In this document: positions 8,182 to 16,878 of the stretch, piece by piece
How the letters are laid out: every line of letters begins with the position of its first letter
How positions within the stretch are numbered: position 1 is the first letter of the stretch
Assembly: GCF_000758325.1 (NCBI RefSeq)
Contig: NZ_CP009459.1
Span: 1,054,001 to 1,118,000, forward strand
Origin: Cedecea neteri
GTDB taxonomy: Bacteria > Pseudomonadota > Gammaproteobacteria > Enterobacterales > Enterobacteriaceae
Direction: 5' to 3'
Length of the DNA stretch: 64,000 bases
The notes under the pieces: model-generated
Databases searched by the model: none
Seen by the model: only the letters and a program-made list of their open reading frames with translations
Told to the model about the DNA's origin: nothing
Translations under genes and position numbers: made by a program

Positions 8182-9037
8182 CACTTGCGGTTGCGGTGAA
8201 GGCAACCTGTACATTGAAGGGGACGAGCGCAATCCCCACTCAGGCTTTCGCAGCGCCCCGTTTGCCCCGGCGGCACGCCCGCTGCAGCAGATAACCGGCG
8301 TCAAGTTTGCCCCAACGGCCGACGAACAGGGCGACCTGCATTACGGCCACGGCGCGGCAGGCACCCACGCACCGGGAATGACCCAGCGTAAGATGCTGGA
8401 GATCGAGCTGAACGTACTCGACAAAAATAACCAGCTCGCCGCCCATAACCGCGACCGTTTCGCCAGCCAGAATCAACTGGTGCTGAATCTCGTCTCCAGC
8501 CCCGGTTCCGGCAAAACCACCCTGCTCACCGAAACGCTGAAGCGCCTGAATGCCAAAGTGCCGTGCGCGGTTATCGAAGGCGATCAGCAAACGGTGAACG
8601 ACGCCGCGCGCATCCGCGAAACCGGCACACCGGCCATTCAGGTGAATACCGGGAAAGGCTGCCATCTTGATGCCCGGATGATTCGCGATGCCATGCTGCG
8701 CCTGCCGCTTGAGCGCGACGGCGTACTGTTTATCGAAAACGTCGGCAACCTGGTTTGCCCGGCAAGCTTTGATTTAGGCGAACGCCATAAGGTCGCAGTG
8801 CTGTCGGTAACGGAAGGCGAAGATAAGCCGCTGAAATACCCGCATATGTTCGCCGCAGCGTCGCTGATGCTGCTGAACAAAATCGACCTGCTGCCGTACC
8901 TGCAGTTCGACGTCAGCAAGTGCCTGGCTTTTGCCCGCGAGGTCAATCCGGACATCAAAATTATTCTGGTTTCCGCGACCAGCGGCGAAGGGATGGACGA
9001 GTGGCTTAGCTGGCTGGAGGCGGAGCGATGTGCATAG
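8174..9037 (+). CDS. hypB: Hydrogenase nickel-incorporation GTPase HypB
   Basis: 287 aa (E. coli 290). A SIMIBI-class GTPase that delivers nickel to hydrogenase precursors. The N-terminus [11 protein letters not shown] carries the high-affinity nickel motif C2-x2-C5-x-C7. The P-loop is SSPGSGKTT, followed by EGDQQT (Walker-B side) and NKIDLL (the base-specificity motif, NKxD). The [12 protein letters not shown] segment contains the second metal site at the dimer interface. There is no polyhistidine stretch, so nickel storage is not suggested. It overlaps hypA upstream and hypC downstream. Confidence 0.98.
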   Translation: MCSTCGCGEGNLYIEGDERNPHSGFRSAPFAPAARPLQQITGVKFAPTADEQGDLHYGHGAAGTHAPGMTQRKMLEIELNVLDKNNQLAAHNRDRFASQNQLVLNLVSSPGSGKTTLLTETLKRLNAKVPCAVIEGDQQTVNDAARIRETGTPAIQVNTGKGCHLDARMIRDAMLRLPLERDGVLFIENVGNLVCPASFDLGERHKVAVLSVTEGEDKPLKYPHMFAAASLMLLNKIDLLPYLQFDVSKCLAFAREVNPDIKIILVSATSGEGMDEWLSWLEAERCA

Positions 9038-9288
9038 GCATTCCGGGGCAAATTGTTGAGCGCCTGGCCGATGGCAGCGCGAAAGTGGACGTCTGCGGCG
9101 TGCAGCGTGACGTGAATTTAACGCTGGTAGGTGACGCCGCCGTGGGGCAATGGGTTTTGGTTCACGTCGGGTTTGCCATGAGCATTATTGACCAAGCCGA
9201 GGCGCGGGACACGCTGGATGCCCTGCAAAACATGTTTGAGGTCGAGCCGGACGTCGGCGCGCTGCTTTACGGCGAGGAGAGTCGCTGA
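9028..9288 (+). CDS. hypC: Hydrogenase maturation chaperone HypC
   Basis: 86 aa (E. coli 90). Small OB-fold chaperone that binds HypD and the HycE precursor and carries the Fe(CN)2CO group. The diagnostic start M-C2-I-G-I-P-G-Q is present; Cys2 is the essential residue. The start overlaps the hypB stop by 10 bp and the stop shares one base with the hypD ATG. Because it belongs to the formate-hydrogenlyase cluster it is HypC rather than its paralogue HybG. Confidence 0.96.
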   Translation: MCIGIPGQIVERLADGSAKVDVCGVQRDVNLTLVGDAAVGQWVLVHVGFAMSIIDQAEARDTLDALQNMFEVEPDVGALLYGEESR

Positions 9289-10409
9289 TGCGCTACGTCG
9301 ATGAATACCGCGATCCCGACCGCGTGATGCAGCTGATTGAAACGCTGAAATCCCGCGCCCCGCTGCTGAACTACACGGCCAGCCACCCGCTGCGCATCAT
9401 GGAAGTTTGCGGCGGCCATACCCACGCCATTTTTAAATTCGGTCTCGATCAGCTGCTGCCGGAAAATATCGAGTTTATTCACGGTCCAGGCTGCCCGGTT
9501 TGCGTGTTGCCAATGGGGAGAATCGACAGCTGCATTGAGATAGCCAGCCATCCGGAAGTGATTTTCTGCACTTTTGGGGATGCGATGCGCGTGCCGGGTA
9601 AAAACGGCTCGCTGATGCAGGCGAAAGCGCGAGGCGCGGACGTCAGGGTGATTTACTCGCCAATCGACGCGTTAACGCTGGCGCGCCAAAATCCGGAGCG
9701 AAAAGTGGTGTTCTTTGGCCTCGGCTTTGAAACCACCATGCCCGCCACCGCAATCACGCTTCAACAAGCGAAAGCGCAGGGCATCGATAACTTCTATTTC
9801 TTCTGCCAGCACATCACGCTGATCCCAACGCTGCGCAGCCTGCTTTCCCAGCCCGATAACGGCATCGGCGCTTTCCTCGCTCCGGGGCACGTCAGCATGG
9901 TGATTGGGACCGAAGCCTATGACTTTATTGCCACTGAGCACCAGCGCCCGCTGGTGGTCGCCGGTTTTGAGCCACTCGATCTACTGCAGGGCGTGCTGAT
10001 GCTGGTCGAGCAAAAAATTCGGCAGCGCAGCCTGGTCGAAAACCAGTACCGACGCGTCGTGCCGGAAGAAGGCAACCTGCTAGCGCAAAACGCGATAGGC
10101 GACGTGTTTACCGTGCGCGGCGAAGCGGAATGGCGCGGCCTGGGCGTGATCGGCGATTCCGGCGTTCAGCTCACCGAAGCCTACCGCCAGTTTGATGCCG
10201 AAGATCATTTCCAGCCCAAACCTCAGCAGGTTTACGACGACCCGAAAGCCCGCTGCGGCGACGTGCTGACCGGGCGCTGCAAGCCGCAGCAATGCCCACT
10301 GTTCGGCCGCGACTGTAATCCGCAAAACGCCTTCGGCGCGCTGATGGTCTCCTCCGAAGGAGCCTGCGCGGCGTGGTATCAGTACCGTTCTCAGGAGTGT
10401 GAAGTATGA
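9288..10409 (+). CDS. hypD: Hydrogenase maturation iron-sulfur protein HypD
   Basis: 373 aa, the same as E. coli. It is the scaffold on which the Fe(CN)2CO moiety is assembled, together with HypC and with cyanide supplied by HypE/HypF. Key residues are in place: C41-G-G-H-T-H, the P-G-C69-P-V-C72 pair, and the C-terminal cluster C-G-D-V-L-T-G-R-C-K-P-x-x-C-x3-G-x-x-C that holds a 4Fe-4S centre. It overlaps hypC by one base and hypE by 4 bp. HypF, the carbamoyl transferase, is not in the window. Confidence 0.98.
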   Translation: MRYVDEYRDPDRVMQLIETLKSRAPLLNYTASHPLRIMEVCGGHTHAIFKFGLDQLLPENIEFIHGPGCPVCVLPMGRIDSCIEIASHPEVIFCTFGDAMRVPGKNGSLMQAKARGADVRVIYSPIDALTLARQNPERKVVFFGLGFETTMPATAITLQQAKAQGIDNFYFFCQHITLIPTLRSLLSQPDNGIGAFLAPGHVSMVIGTEAYDFIATEHQRPLVVAGFEPLDLLQGVLMLVEQKIRQRSLVENQYRRVVPEEGNLLAQNAIGDVFTVRGEAEWRGLGVIGDSGVQLTEAYRQFDAEDHFQPKPQQVYDDPKARCGDVLTGRCKPQQCPLFGRDCNPQNAFGALMVSSEGACAAWYQYRSQECEV

Positions 10410-11416
10410 AAACCGTTGAGCTGGCCCACGGCAGCGGCGGCCAGGCGATGCAACAGCTGATCGCCAGCCTGTTTATGCGGGCTTTTGATAATCCGTGGCT
10501 GGCCGAGCAGGAAGATCAGGCGCGGCTTTCGCTGGCAGAACTTACCGCCAGCGGCGACCGCCTGGCGTTTTCCACCGACAGCTACGTTATCGATCCGCTG
10601 TTTTTCCCCGGCGGAGACATCGGCAAGCTGGCCGTGTGCGGCACGGCGAACGACGTCGCGGTAAGCGGGGCTACACCGCGCTGGCTGTCGTGCGGTTTTA
10701 TCCTTGAAGAAGGCCTGCCGTTTGAAACGCTGGAGCGCGTGGTCACCAGCATGGCGAATGCCGCGCGCTCGGCCAATATCGCCATTGTGACCGGCGACAC
10801 CAAAGTCGTGCCGCGCGGCGCGGCAGACAAGCTGTTTATCAATACCGCCGGGATAGGCGCTATTCCAGCGGGCGTTAACTGGGGCTCAGCTCAGATCAAA
10901 ACAGGGGATCTGCTGATTGTGAGCGGTACGCTCGGCGATCACGGCGCAACCATCCTCAACCTGCGCGAGAAGCTGGGTCTGGACGGCGATCTGCAAAGCG
11001 ATTGCGCGGTGCTGGCACCGATGATCGCCCCGCTGCTGCAAATCCCCGGCGTAAAAGCGCTGCGGGACGCCACGCGTGGCGGGGTAAACGCCGTTCTGCA
11101 TGAGTTTGCCGACACCAGCGGCTGCGGGATGGAAATCAGCGAAAATAAATTGCCCCTGAACCCGGCGGTGCGCGGCGTCTGCGAGCTGCTTGGGCTGGAT
11201 GCGTTAAATTTTGCTAATGAAGGCAAGCTGGTTATCGCCGCATCTCCCGAGTCCGCCCCGGCCGTTATTCAGGCGTTACAGCAGCATCCATGCGGCAAAC
11301 AGTCCGCAATCATAGGCGAGGTGGTGGAGCGAAAAGGGGTGCGCGTAACGGGGCTTTATGGCGTAAAACGCACGCTCGATCTGCCGCATTTTGAACCCTT
11401 ACCGCGCATTTGTTGA
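10406..11416 (+). CDS. hypE: Carbamoyl-dehydratase HypE
   Basis: 336 aa, the same as E. coli. A PurM-like ATP-dependent enzyme that dehydrates the thiocarbamate on its own C-terminal cysteine to thiocyanate, the source of the cyanide ligands. The C-terminus ends in the required PRIC, with Cys336 as the last residue. The N-terminal LAHGSGGQAMQQL and the FSTDSYVIDPLFFPGG nucleotide-binding block are typical. The ATG overlaps the hypD stop (ATGA). A GC-rich hairpin and 109 bp separate it from fhlA. Confidence 0.98.
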   Translation: MKTVELAHGSGGQAMQQLIASLFMRAFDNPWLAEQEDQARLSLAELTASGDRLAFSTDSYVIDPLFFPGGDIGKLAVCGTANDVAVSGATPRWLSCGFILEEGLPFETLERVVTSMANAARSANIAIVTGDTKVVPRGAADKLFINTAGIGAIPAGVNWGSAQIKTGDLLIVSGTLGDHGATILNLREKLGLDGDLQSDCAVLAPMIAPLLQIPGVKALRDATRGGVNAVLHEFADTSGCGMEISENKLPLNPAVRGVCELLGLDALNFANEGKLVIAASPESAPAVIQALQQHPCGKQSAIIGEVVERKGVRVTGLYGVKRTLDLPHFEPLPRIC

Positions 11417-11485
11417 CCTGCACCAGTATGCATTCACGCAACGCTGACTAAACTTAAACAATATTTATATTAATTATATTTTTTA

Positions 11486-11506
11486 GCCCTGCGCCCGCCG
11501 CAGGGC
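11486..11506. other. Hairpin between hypE and fhlA
   Basis: GCCCTGCG (11486-11493) and CGCAGGGC (11499-11506) form a perfect 8-bp stem with a 5-base loop, 20 bp before the fhlA ATG. It is not followed by a T run, so it is not a classical terminator on either strand; it may stabilise the hyp message or affect access to the fhlA ribosome site (GGAAAG at 11515-11520). Confidence 0.5.
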
Positions 11507-11525
11507 ATTTCAATGGAAAGCAAAA

Positions 11526-13610
11526 ATGTCATACACGCCGATGAGCGATCTCGGGCAGCAGGGGGTGTTTGATATCACCCGCACGCTGCTCCAGCAGCCC
11601 GATCTCAACGAACTCGCCAGCAGCCTGACGCAGCTGGTGAAACAGGGCGCGCTGGCCGATCGCGTTAACATTCTGCTTTACCATCCCCTGCATCAGCGGG
11701 TGAGCTTTTATGGCAAGGATAAACACGGCAAGGAACTGCACTACGAAGATGAAATGGCGCTCGCCAACGGCCCGGTGCGCCGCATATTGTCGCGCCCGGA
11801 GGCGCTGATTTGCAGCCAGCAAGAGTTCGATGAAACCTGGCCGCAAATGGCGGACCTCGACCTGTACGCCCCTTTTGGTCGCTACTGCCTTTTACCGCTG
11901 GCCTCCGAAGGAAAAATCTTTGGCGGCTGCGAATTTATCCGCAATCAGGCGGATGCCTGGACGGAAAAAGAGCTGAACCGGCTTTATACCCTGGCGCAAA
12001 TTGTCGGCCTGGTGACCGAGCAAATCCAGACCCGGCTCAATTCGAGCCACGATCACCAGTTATTGTGCCGGGAACGCGACGATTTTCGCATTCTGGTGGC
12101 CGTCACCAACGCGGTATTGTCGAAGCTGGACCTGGACGAACTGATAAGCGAGATTGCCCGGGAAATTCACTATCACTTCGCCATTGATTCCATCAGCATC
12201 GTGCTGAAAAGCAGCCGCAAGTCGCGACTCACGCTCTACTCCACTCATTTTGTCGATGAAGCCTCGCCGATTCACGATCAAAGCGATGTGCTTGAAGAAG
12301 GCACCCTGTCAGAACGCGTCTTTAAAAGCGGCGAAATGCTGCTGCTCAACCTTTGCCCTGGCGACAAACTGGCACCGTATGAGCGGATGTTGCTGGAGAT
12401 GTGGGACAACAAACCGCAGACGCTTTGCCTGCTGCCGCTGAAGTTCGGCCCCAATATGCTGGGCGTCCTGAAGCTCGCCAAATGCAGCGAGCAGGGCTTT
12501 ACGCCAGCCAACCTCAAGCTGCTGCGCCAGATTGCCGAACGTATTGCCATCGCGGTGGATAACGCCCTCGCCTATCAGGAAATCAACCGCCTGAAAGAGA
12601 ATCTGGTGGATGAAAACCTCTACCTCACCGAGCAGATTAATAACGTCGACAGCGATTTTGGCGAAATTATCGGGCGCGGCGAAGCGATGTCAATTGTGCT
12701 TAAGCAGGTGGAGATGGTGGCCAGCAGCGACAGCACCGTGCTGATCCTCGGCGAGACCGGCACCGGTAAAGAGCTGATTGCCCGGGCGATCCATAACCTG
12801 AGCGAGCGCAACAGCCGCCGGATGGTGAAGATCAACTGTGCTGCGATGCCTGCCGGGCTGCTGGAGAGCGACCTGTTCGGCCACGAGCGCGGGGCGTTTA
12901 CCGGGGCGAACAATCAGCGCATCGGCCGCTTTGAGCTGGCGGATAAAAGCTCGCTGTTCCTCGACGAAGTGGGCGATATGCCGCTTGAGCTGCAGCCCAA
13001 GCTGCTGCGCGTGCTGCAGGAGCAAGAGTTCGAGCGCCTCGGCAGCAATAAGGTTCAGGAAGTGGACGTGCGCCTGATCGCCGCCACTAACCGCAACCTG
13101 AAAGAGATGGTCGCCGACCGGGAATTCCGCAGCGATCTGTATTACCGGCTGAACGTGTTTCCTATCACGCTGCCGCCGCTGCGCGAACGCCCGGAGGATA
13201 TCCCGCTGCTGGTGAAATCCTTCACCTTTAAAATCGCCCGCCACCTGAACCGCAACATCGACAGTATTCCGGCAGAAACACTGCGCGCGCTAAGCCGCAT
13301 GGAGTGGCCGGGCAACGTGCGCGAGCTGGAAAACGTGATTGAGCGGGCGGTGTTACTCACCCGGGGCAGCGTGCTGCATCTTTCCCTGCCGGAAATGGAT
13401 CACCGCCCTCCCCTGGAACGCCATCTTTCTCCGGCTGTGGAAGAGGAGAGGCGTGAAGATGAGGACGAGTACCAGCGCATCCTGCGCGTGCTGAAAGAGG
13501 CTAACGGCGTGGTGGCAGGGCCTCGAGGCGCTGCCCAGCGCCTGGGGCTGAAGCGCACCACGTTACTTTCGCGGATGAAGCGCCTGGGGATTGATAAAGA
13601 CGCGCTTTAG
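11526..13610 (+). CDS. fhlA: Formate-responsive sigma-54 activator FhlA
   Basis: 694 aa (E. coli 692). Transcriptional activator of the formate regulon (hyc, hyp, fdhF). The N-terminal about 380 residues form the formate-sensing region with two GAF-type domains and no receiver-domain aspartate. The central AAA+ domain shows the Walker A G409-ETGTGKE, the sigma-54 contact loop GAFTGA (456-461) and LFLDEVGDMP (Walker B). A Fis-type helix-turn-helix closes the protein (GPRGAAQRLGLKRTTLLSRMKRLG). It is the last gene of hypABCDE-fhlA, so its level probably rises with hyp transcription. The next gene is yajD, whereas E. coli has ygbA and mutS there. Confidence 0.98.
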   Translation: MSYTPMSDLGQQGVFDITRTLLQQPDLNELASSLTQLVKQGALADRVNILLYHPLHQRVSFYGKDKHGKELHYEDEMALANGPVRRILSRPEALICSQQEFDETWPQMADLDLYAPFGRYCLLPLASEGKIFGGCEFIRNQADAWTEKELNRLYTLAQIVGLVTEQIQTRLNSSHDHQLLCRERDDFRILVAVTNAVLSKLDLDELISEIAREIHYHFAIDSISIVLKSSRKSRLTLYSTHFVDEASPIHDQSDVLEEGTLSERVFKSGEMLLLNLCPGDKLAPYERMLLEMWDNKPQTLCLLPLKFGPNMLGVLKLAKCSEQGFTPANLKLLRQIAERIAIAVDNALAYQEINRLKENLVDENLYLTEQINNVDSDFGEIIGRGEAMSIVLKQVEMVASSDSTVLILGETGTGKELIARAIHNLSERNSRRMVKINCAAMPAGLLESDLFGHERGAFTGANNQRIGRFELADKSSLFLDEVGDMPLELQPKLLRVLQEQEFERLGSNKVQEVDVRLIAATNRNLKEMVADREFRSDLYYRLNVFPITLPPLRERPEDIPLLVKSFTFKIARHLNRNIDSIPAETLRALSRMEWPGNVRELENVIERAVLLTRGSVLHLSLPEMDHRPPLERHLSPAVEEERREDEDEYQRILRVLKEANGVVAGPRGAAQRLGLKRTTLLSRMKRLGIDKDAL

Positions 13611-13656
13611 CCGGAAACTGGGCATAACCCTACATTTTTTGTCTGGAACCTGAATC

Positions 13657-14004
13657 ATGGCGATTATCCCCAAGAACTATACGCGGCTGGAAAGCGGCTA
13701 CCGCGAAAAGGCGCTGAAGCTTTTCCCGTGGGTGTGCGGGCGCTGCTCCCGCGAGTTTGTCTATTCCAACCTGCGTGAACTGACCGTTCACCATATGGAC
13801 CACGATCACACCAATAACCCGGAAGATGGCAGCAACTGGGAGCTTTTATGCCTTTATTGCCACGATCATGAGCATTCGAAATACACCGAGGCCGACCAGT
13901 ACGGCTCCACGGTGATTGCCGGGGAAGACGCGCAAAAGGACGTGGGTGAAGCCACCTACAATCCGTTTGCCGACCTCAAAGCGATGCTGAACAAGAAAAA
14001 GTAA
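13657..14004 (+). CDS. yajD: HNH nuclease family protein YajD
   Basis: 115 aa and almost identical in reading to E. coli YajD (MAIIPKNY..RLESGYREKALK). It has the HNH fold: two CxxC zinc knuckles (C-G-R-C and C-L-Y-C), the VHHMDHDHTNNPEDGSN core with catalytic histidines and asparagine, and HDHEH. The biological substrate is unknown. In E. coli the gene lies near tsx at about 9 minutes, so its location between fhlA and cheV is a change of neighbourhood. It starts 46 bp after the fhlA stop. Confidence 0.96.
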   Translation: MAIIPKNYTRLESGYREKALKLFPWVCGRCSREFVYSNLRELTVHHMDHDHTNNPEDGSNWELLCLYCHDHEHSKYTEADQYGSTVIAGEDAQKDVGEATYNPFADLKAMLNKKK

Positions 14005-14152
14005 GCGTCATCCGCTTAGAGGGATATCACGTCCCTCTAAGCGAAATCATTTCGCCTTTCCCCTTCATTTTTTCCAGACGCTGCCGATAACTTAGACAAG
14101 CATTCACTCCGTACGGTTGGATTCTCAGGCCGGGTTATCACTTGAGGTTAAA

Positions 14153-15121
14153 ATGGATAGTTTTCAGAAAGATATCGATGAAAGGGCCAACCTGGCGTTA
14201 TCCAACAAGTTCGAGCTGCTGCTGTTTCGCTTAGGGACCAGCCAGCACGACAGCAAGTCCGAGCTGTACGGCATCAACGTTTTTAAACTGCGTGAAATTG
14301 TGCCAATGCCGAAGATTAACCGTGCCGCAGGCATGGAATCGCCGCTGCTGGGCATGGCTAACATTCGCGACCAGATTATCCCCGTTATCGATCTGCCTGC
14401 AGTCACCGGCTGCACGCCGACCACCGGCCTGAATTTATTACTGATCACCGAATATGCCCGCAGCACCCAGGCGTTTGCCGTGGAGTCCGTGGAGAACATT
14501 ATTCGCCTCGACTGGAGCCAGGTGCACGCCGCCGAAGCCGGGGTCAGCAGCCGCAATATCACCAGCATCGCCAATATTGACGACCCGCTAACCGGCAAAG
14601 ACCTGGCGCTGGTGCTGGACGTGGAGCAGATCCTCTATGACATTATCCCGTCCGGGAGAGATGTGAATATTGCGGCGATCGAAGAGAAGACCTATACCCT
14701 GAAGCCGGGCGCGGTGGCTATCGTCGCCGAGGACTCCAAAGTTGCGCGCTCAATGCTGGAGCAGGGCCTGAAGGGGATGGGCATTCCGGCCATCATGCAC
14801 GCGACCGGCCTGGAAGCCTGGGAAAAAATCAAGCTTATCGCCGCCGATGCCAAAGCGTCCGGCACGCCGATCACCGACAAAATCGGCCTGGTGCTGACCG
14901 ACATCGAGATGCCGGAGATGGACGGTTTTACCCTGACCCGCAACATTAAGACCGAGCCTTCGCTGAAGCACATTCCGGTGGTGATCCACTCCTCGCTGTC
15001 CGGCAGCGCCAACGAAGATCACGTCCGTAAAGTCGGTGCCAACGGTTATGTCGCCAAGTTTGACGTCGCCGAACTTTCCTCCGTTATCCACAAAGCACTG
15101 GAAGACGCCGCTACGCGCTAA
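14153..15121 (+). CDS. cheV: Chemotaxis coupling/receiver protein CheV
   Basis: 322 aa from the ATG at 14153 (MDSFQKDIDERANLAL), chosen over an in-frame TTG at 14117 because a TTGAGG ribosome site precedes it and known CheV proteins begin here. Residues 1 to about 160 are a CheW-like coupling domain (YGINVFKLREIVPMPKI; GMANIRDQIIPVIDLP), and about 185-322 a CheY-like receiver with phospho-acceptor D250 (LVLTDIEMPEMDGF) and the switch lysine in GYVAKFDVAEL. It couples chemoreceptors to CheA and probably buffers phosphate flow. Salmonella has this gene and E. coli K-12 lacks it; it implies a flagellar chemotaxis system elsewhere in the genome. It is a single-gene unit with its own terminator. 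Confidence 0.95.
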   Translation: MDSFQKDIDERANLALSNKFELLLFRLGTSQHDSKSELYGINVFKLREIVPMPKINRAAGMESPLLGMANIRDQIIPVIDLPAVTGCTPTTGLNLLLITEYARSTQAFAVESVENIIRLDWSQVHAAEAGVSSRNITSIANIDDPLTGKDLALVLDVEQILYDIIPSGRDVNIAAIEEKTYTLKPGAVAIVAEDSKVARSMLEQGLKGMGIPAIMHATGLEAWEKIKLIAADAKASGTPITDKIGLVLTDIEMPEMDGFTLTRNIKTEPSLKHIPVVIHSSLSGSANEDHVRKVGANGYVAKFDVAELSSVIHKALEDAATR

Positions 15122-15131
15122 GAGATTAGAA

Positions 15132-15158
15132 AAGGCCCGAAGCCGGGCCTTGTTTTCT
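15132..15158 (+). terminator. Rho-independent terminator of cheV
   Basis: AAGGCCCG (15132-15139) pairs with CGGGCCTT (15144-15151) over a 4-base loop and is followed by TGTTTTCT, 10 bp after the cheV stop codon. Confidence 0.9.
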
Positions 15159-15353
15159 ATTTGAGCCAGAACGCTTCTTTAAGCTAATACTCACGATAGC
15201 CATCACCGCCAGTTATCCCCTCTTCGTATCTTCGCGTCACGACCGGGTAACAATTCGCCGTTACTCTGAAAAAAGGCTTTTTACCCGCTGCGTTATAGCC
15301 GTAAGCCGTGGTTTCATGAAGAAAAGTTATAACCACACGCTAAGTACGGCATT

Positions 15354-15389
15354 GATAAACATTTTCAATATCATTTAATTAACTATAAT
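15354..15389 (+). promoter_or_regulatory. sodA promoter with candidate Fur box
   Basis: GATAAACATTTTCAATATC at 15354-15372 matches 14 of 19 positions of the Fur consensus GATAATGATAATCATTATC. TATAAT at 15384-15389 is a perfect -10, with TTTTCA at 15362-15367 as a weak -35 at 16-bp spacing. The Fur box therefore covers the -35, as expected for iron repression, which is established for E. coli sodA. The remaining 15160-15350 shows no gene; SoxS or ArcA sites may lie there but none is clear by eye. Confidence 0.65.
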
Positions 15390-15453
15390 GAACCGACTGA
15401 TTACGCGGCGTTAACAGCATTACAGCCGCTCTACGTTAATGGAGACGATGAAT

Positions 15454-16074
15454 ATGAGCTATACACTGCCATCCCTGCCTTACGCTTACGACGCGCTGGA
15501 ACCGCATTTCGACAAAGAAACCATGGAAATCCACCACAGCAAACACCACCAGGCTTATGTCAACAACGCGAACGCCGCGCTGGAATCCCTGCCTGAGTTT
15601 GCCAGCCTGTCTGCTGAAGAACTGATCGCTAAACTGGATCAGCTGCCTGCGGATAAGAAAACCGTGCTGCGTAACAACGCCGGCGGCCACGCTAACCACA
15701 GCTTCTTCTGGAAAGGCCTGAAAAAAGGCACCGAGCTGAAAGGTGACCTGAAAGCCGCTATCGAGCGCGATTTCGGCAGCGTTGACGCGTTCAAAGCTGA
15801 GTTCGAAAAAGCAGCTGCTACTCGTTTCGGCTCCGGCTGGGCGTGGCTGGTACTGAAAGGCGACAAACTGGCTGTAGTCTCTACTGCAAACCAGGACAGC
15901 CCGCTGATGGGCGAAGCTATCTCCGGCGCTTCCGGCTTCCCGATTGTGGGCCTGGACGTTTGGGAACACGCTTACTACCTGAAATTCCAGAACCGTCGCC
16001 CGGACTACGCGAAAGAGTTCTGGAACGTGGTTAACTGGGACGAAGCAGCAGCACGTTTCGCCGCTAAAAAATAA
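15454..16074 (+). CDS. sodA: Manganese superoxide dismutase SodA
   Basis: 206 aa from the ATG at 15454 ([20 protein letters not shown]), as in E. coli; GGAG at 15441-15444 is the ribosome site, so the in-frame ATG at 15439 is rejected. It converts superoxide to O2 and H2O2 in the cytoplasm. The first metal ligand H27 is in the EIHHSKHH segment, the second in the NHSFFW region, and D168/H172 lie in DVWEHAYY. The [10 protein letters not shown] and Q-D-S-P-L residues favour manganese over iron. The gene is strongly codon-biased, suggesting high expression. It is a single-gene unit between cheV and yiiM. Confidence 0.99.
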   Translation: MSYTLPSLPYAYDALEPHFDKETMEIHHSKHHQAYVNNANAALESLPEFASLSAEELIAKLDQLPADKKTVLRNNAGGHANHSFFWKGLKKGTELKGDLKAAIERDFGSVDAFKAEFEKAAATRFGSGWAWLVLKGDKLAVVSTANQDSPLMGEAISGASGFPIVGLDVWEHAYYLKFQNRRPDYAKEFWNVVNWDEAAARFAAKK

Positions 16075-16096
16075 GGTTGCAATACGACCTTAGAGA

Positions 16097-16122
16097 AGCG
16101 AGCCTGATGGCTCGCTTTTTTT
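16097..16122 (+). terminator. Rho-independent terminator of sodA
   Basis: AGCGAGCC (16097-16104), loop TGAT, GGCTCGCT (16109-16116), then a run of T residues to 16122. It lies 22 bp after the sodA stop and isolates sodA from yiiM. Confidence 0.95.
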
Positions 16123-16147
16123 ATGTCTATTTCGCAGGGAGTCGCTT

Positions 16148-16825
16148 ATGCATCGCTATCCGCTTCAGGTTTACGTTGGCCAGACCCGTGATTACGAAGG
16201 GAGTCGGCCCAGCGCCATCGCCAAGGTTCAGGTGGACGGTGAACTTCGCCTGACTGAGCTTGGGCTGGAGGGCGACGAGCAGGCGGAGAAGGTGATTCAC
16301 GGCGGGCCGGACAGGGCGCTGTGCCACTATCCACGTGAGCATTATCAGCACTGGGCGCAACTCTTCCCGGAGAAAGCGGAGCTGTTTAACGCCCCGGCCT
16401 TCGGCGAAAACCTGTCCACGGAAGGGATGACGGAAAAGAACGTCTGTATGGGCGATATTTACCGTTGGGGTGAAGCGCTGATTCAGGTGACTCAGCCTCG
16501 ATCGCCCTGCTTTAAGCTGAACTACCATTTTGGCGTAGAGGATATGGCCACGCGGATGCAGGAAGCGGGCTACTGCGGCTGGCTTTATCGCGTGATTCTG
16601 GCGGGGAATGTTTCCGCCGATGCACCGCTGGAACTGGTCTCCCGCGTTAGCGACGTGACGGTGGCAGAAGCTATCGCCATTGCCTGGCATATGCCGTTTG
16701 ATGATTCGCAATATCATCGGCTTTTGTCTGCAGCAGGACTGTCGGTAAGCTGGAGTAGAACGATGCAGAAACGGCGGATTTCAGGGAAGATCGAGGATAA
16801 TTCGCGGCGTTTGTTCGGGAAGTAA
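16148..16825 (+). CDS. yiiM: MOSC-domain molybdenum protein YiiM (6-hydroxylaminopurine reductase)
   Basis: 225 aa (E. coli 224). A MOSC-domain enzyme carrying molybdenum cofactor; E. coli YiiM reduces N-hydroxylated bases such as 6-N-hydroxylaminopurine and so detoxifies mutagenic base analogues. The core LTELGLEGDEQAEKVIHGGPDRALCHYPREHY, AFGENLS and the cysteine in QPRSPCFKLNYHF (the expected Mo ligand) are all present. AGGGAG at 16135-16140 precedes the ATG. In E. coli yiiM lies beside kdgT and cpxA; here it directly follows sodA and is convergent with phoU across a repeat. Confidence 0.95.
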   Translation: MHRYPLQVYVGQTRDYEGSRPSAIAKVQVDGELRLTELGLEGDEQAEKVIHGGPDRALCHYPREHYQHWAQLFPEKAELFNAPAFGENLSTEGMTEKNVCMGDIYRWGEALIQVTQPRSPCFKLNYHFGVEDMATRMQEAGYCGWLYRVILAGNVSADAPLELVSRVSDVTVAEAIAIAWHMPFDDSQYHRLLSAAGLSVSWSRTMQKRRISGKIEDNSRRLFGK

Positions 16826-16828
16826 CGG

Positions 16829-16866
16829 CCCCTCACCCCGGCCCTCTCCCCAAAGGGGAGAGGGGG
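16829..16866. repeat. Single GC-rich extragenic palindrome
   Basis: One copy of the CCCTCACCC..CCCTCTCCC..GGGGAGAGGGG family fills the 53-bp gap between the convergent genes yiiM and phoU. It forms a stem (CCCTCTCCC with GGGGAGAGG) and could act as a shared transcription end. Confidence 0.8.
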
Positions 16867-16878
16867 GAAAGAGATCAT

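Noticed and set aside
11486-11506. hypE-fhlA hairpin as a terminator
   Set aside because: No T run follows on either strand, and fhlA is expected to be partly cotranscribed with hyp.
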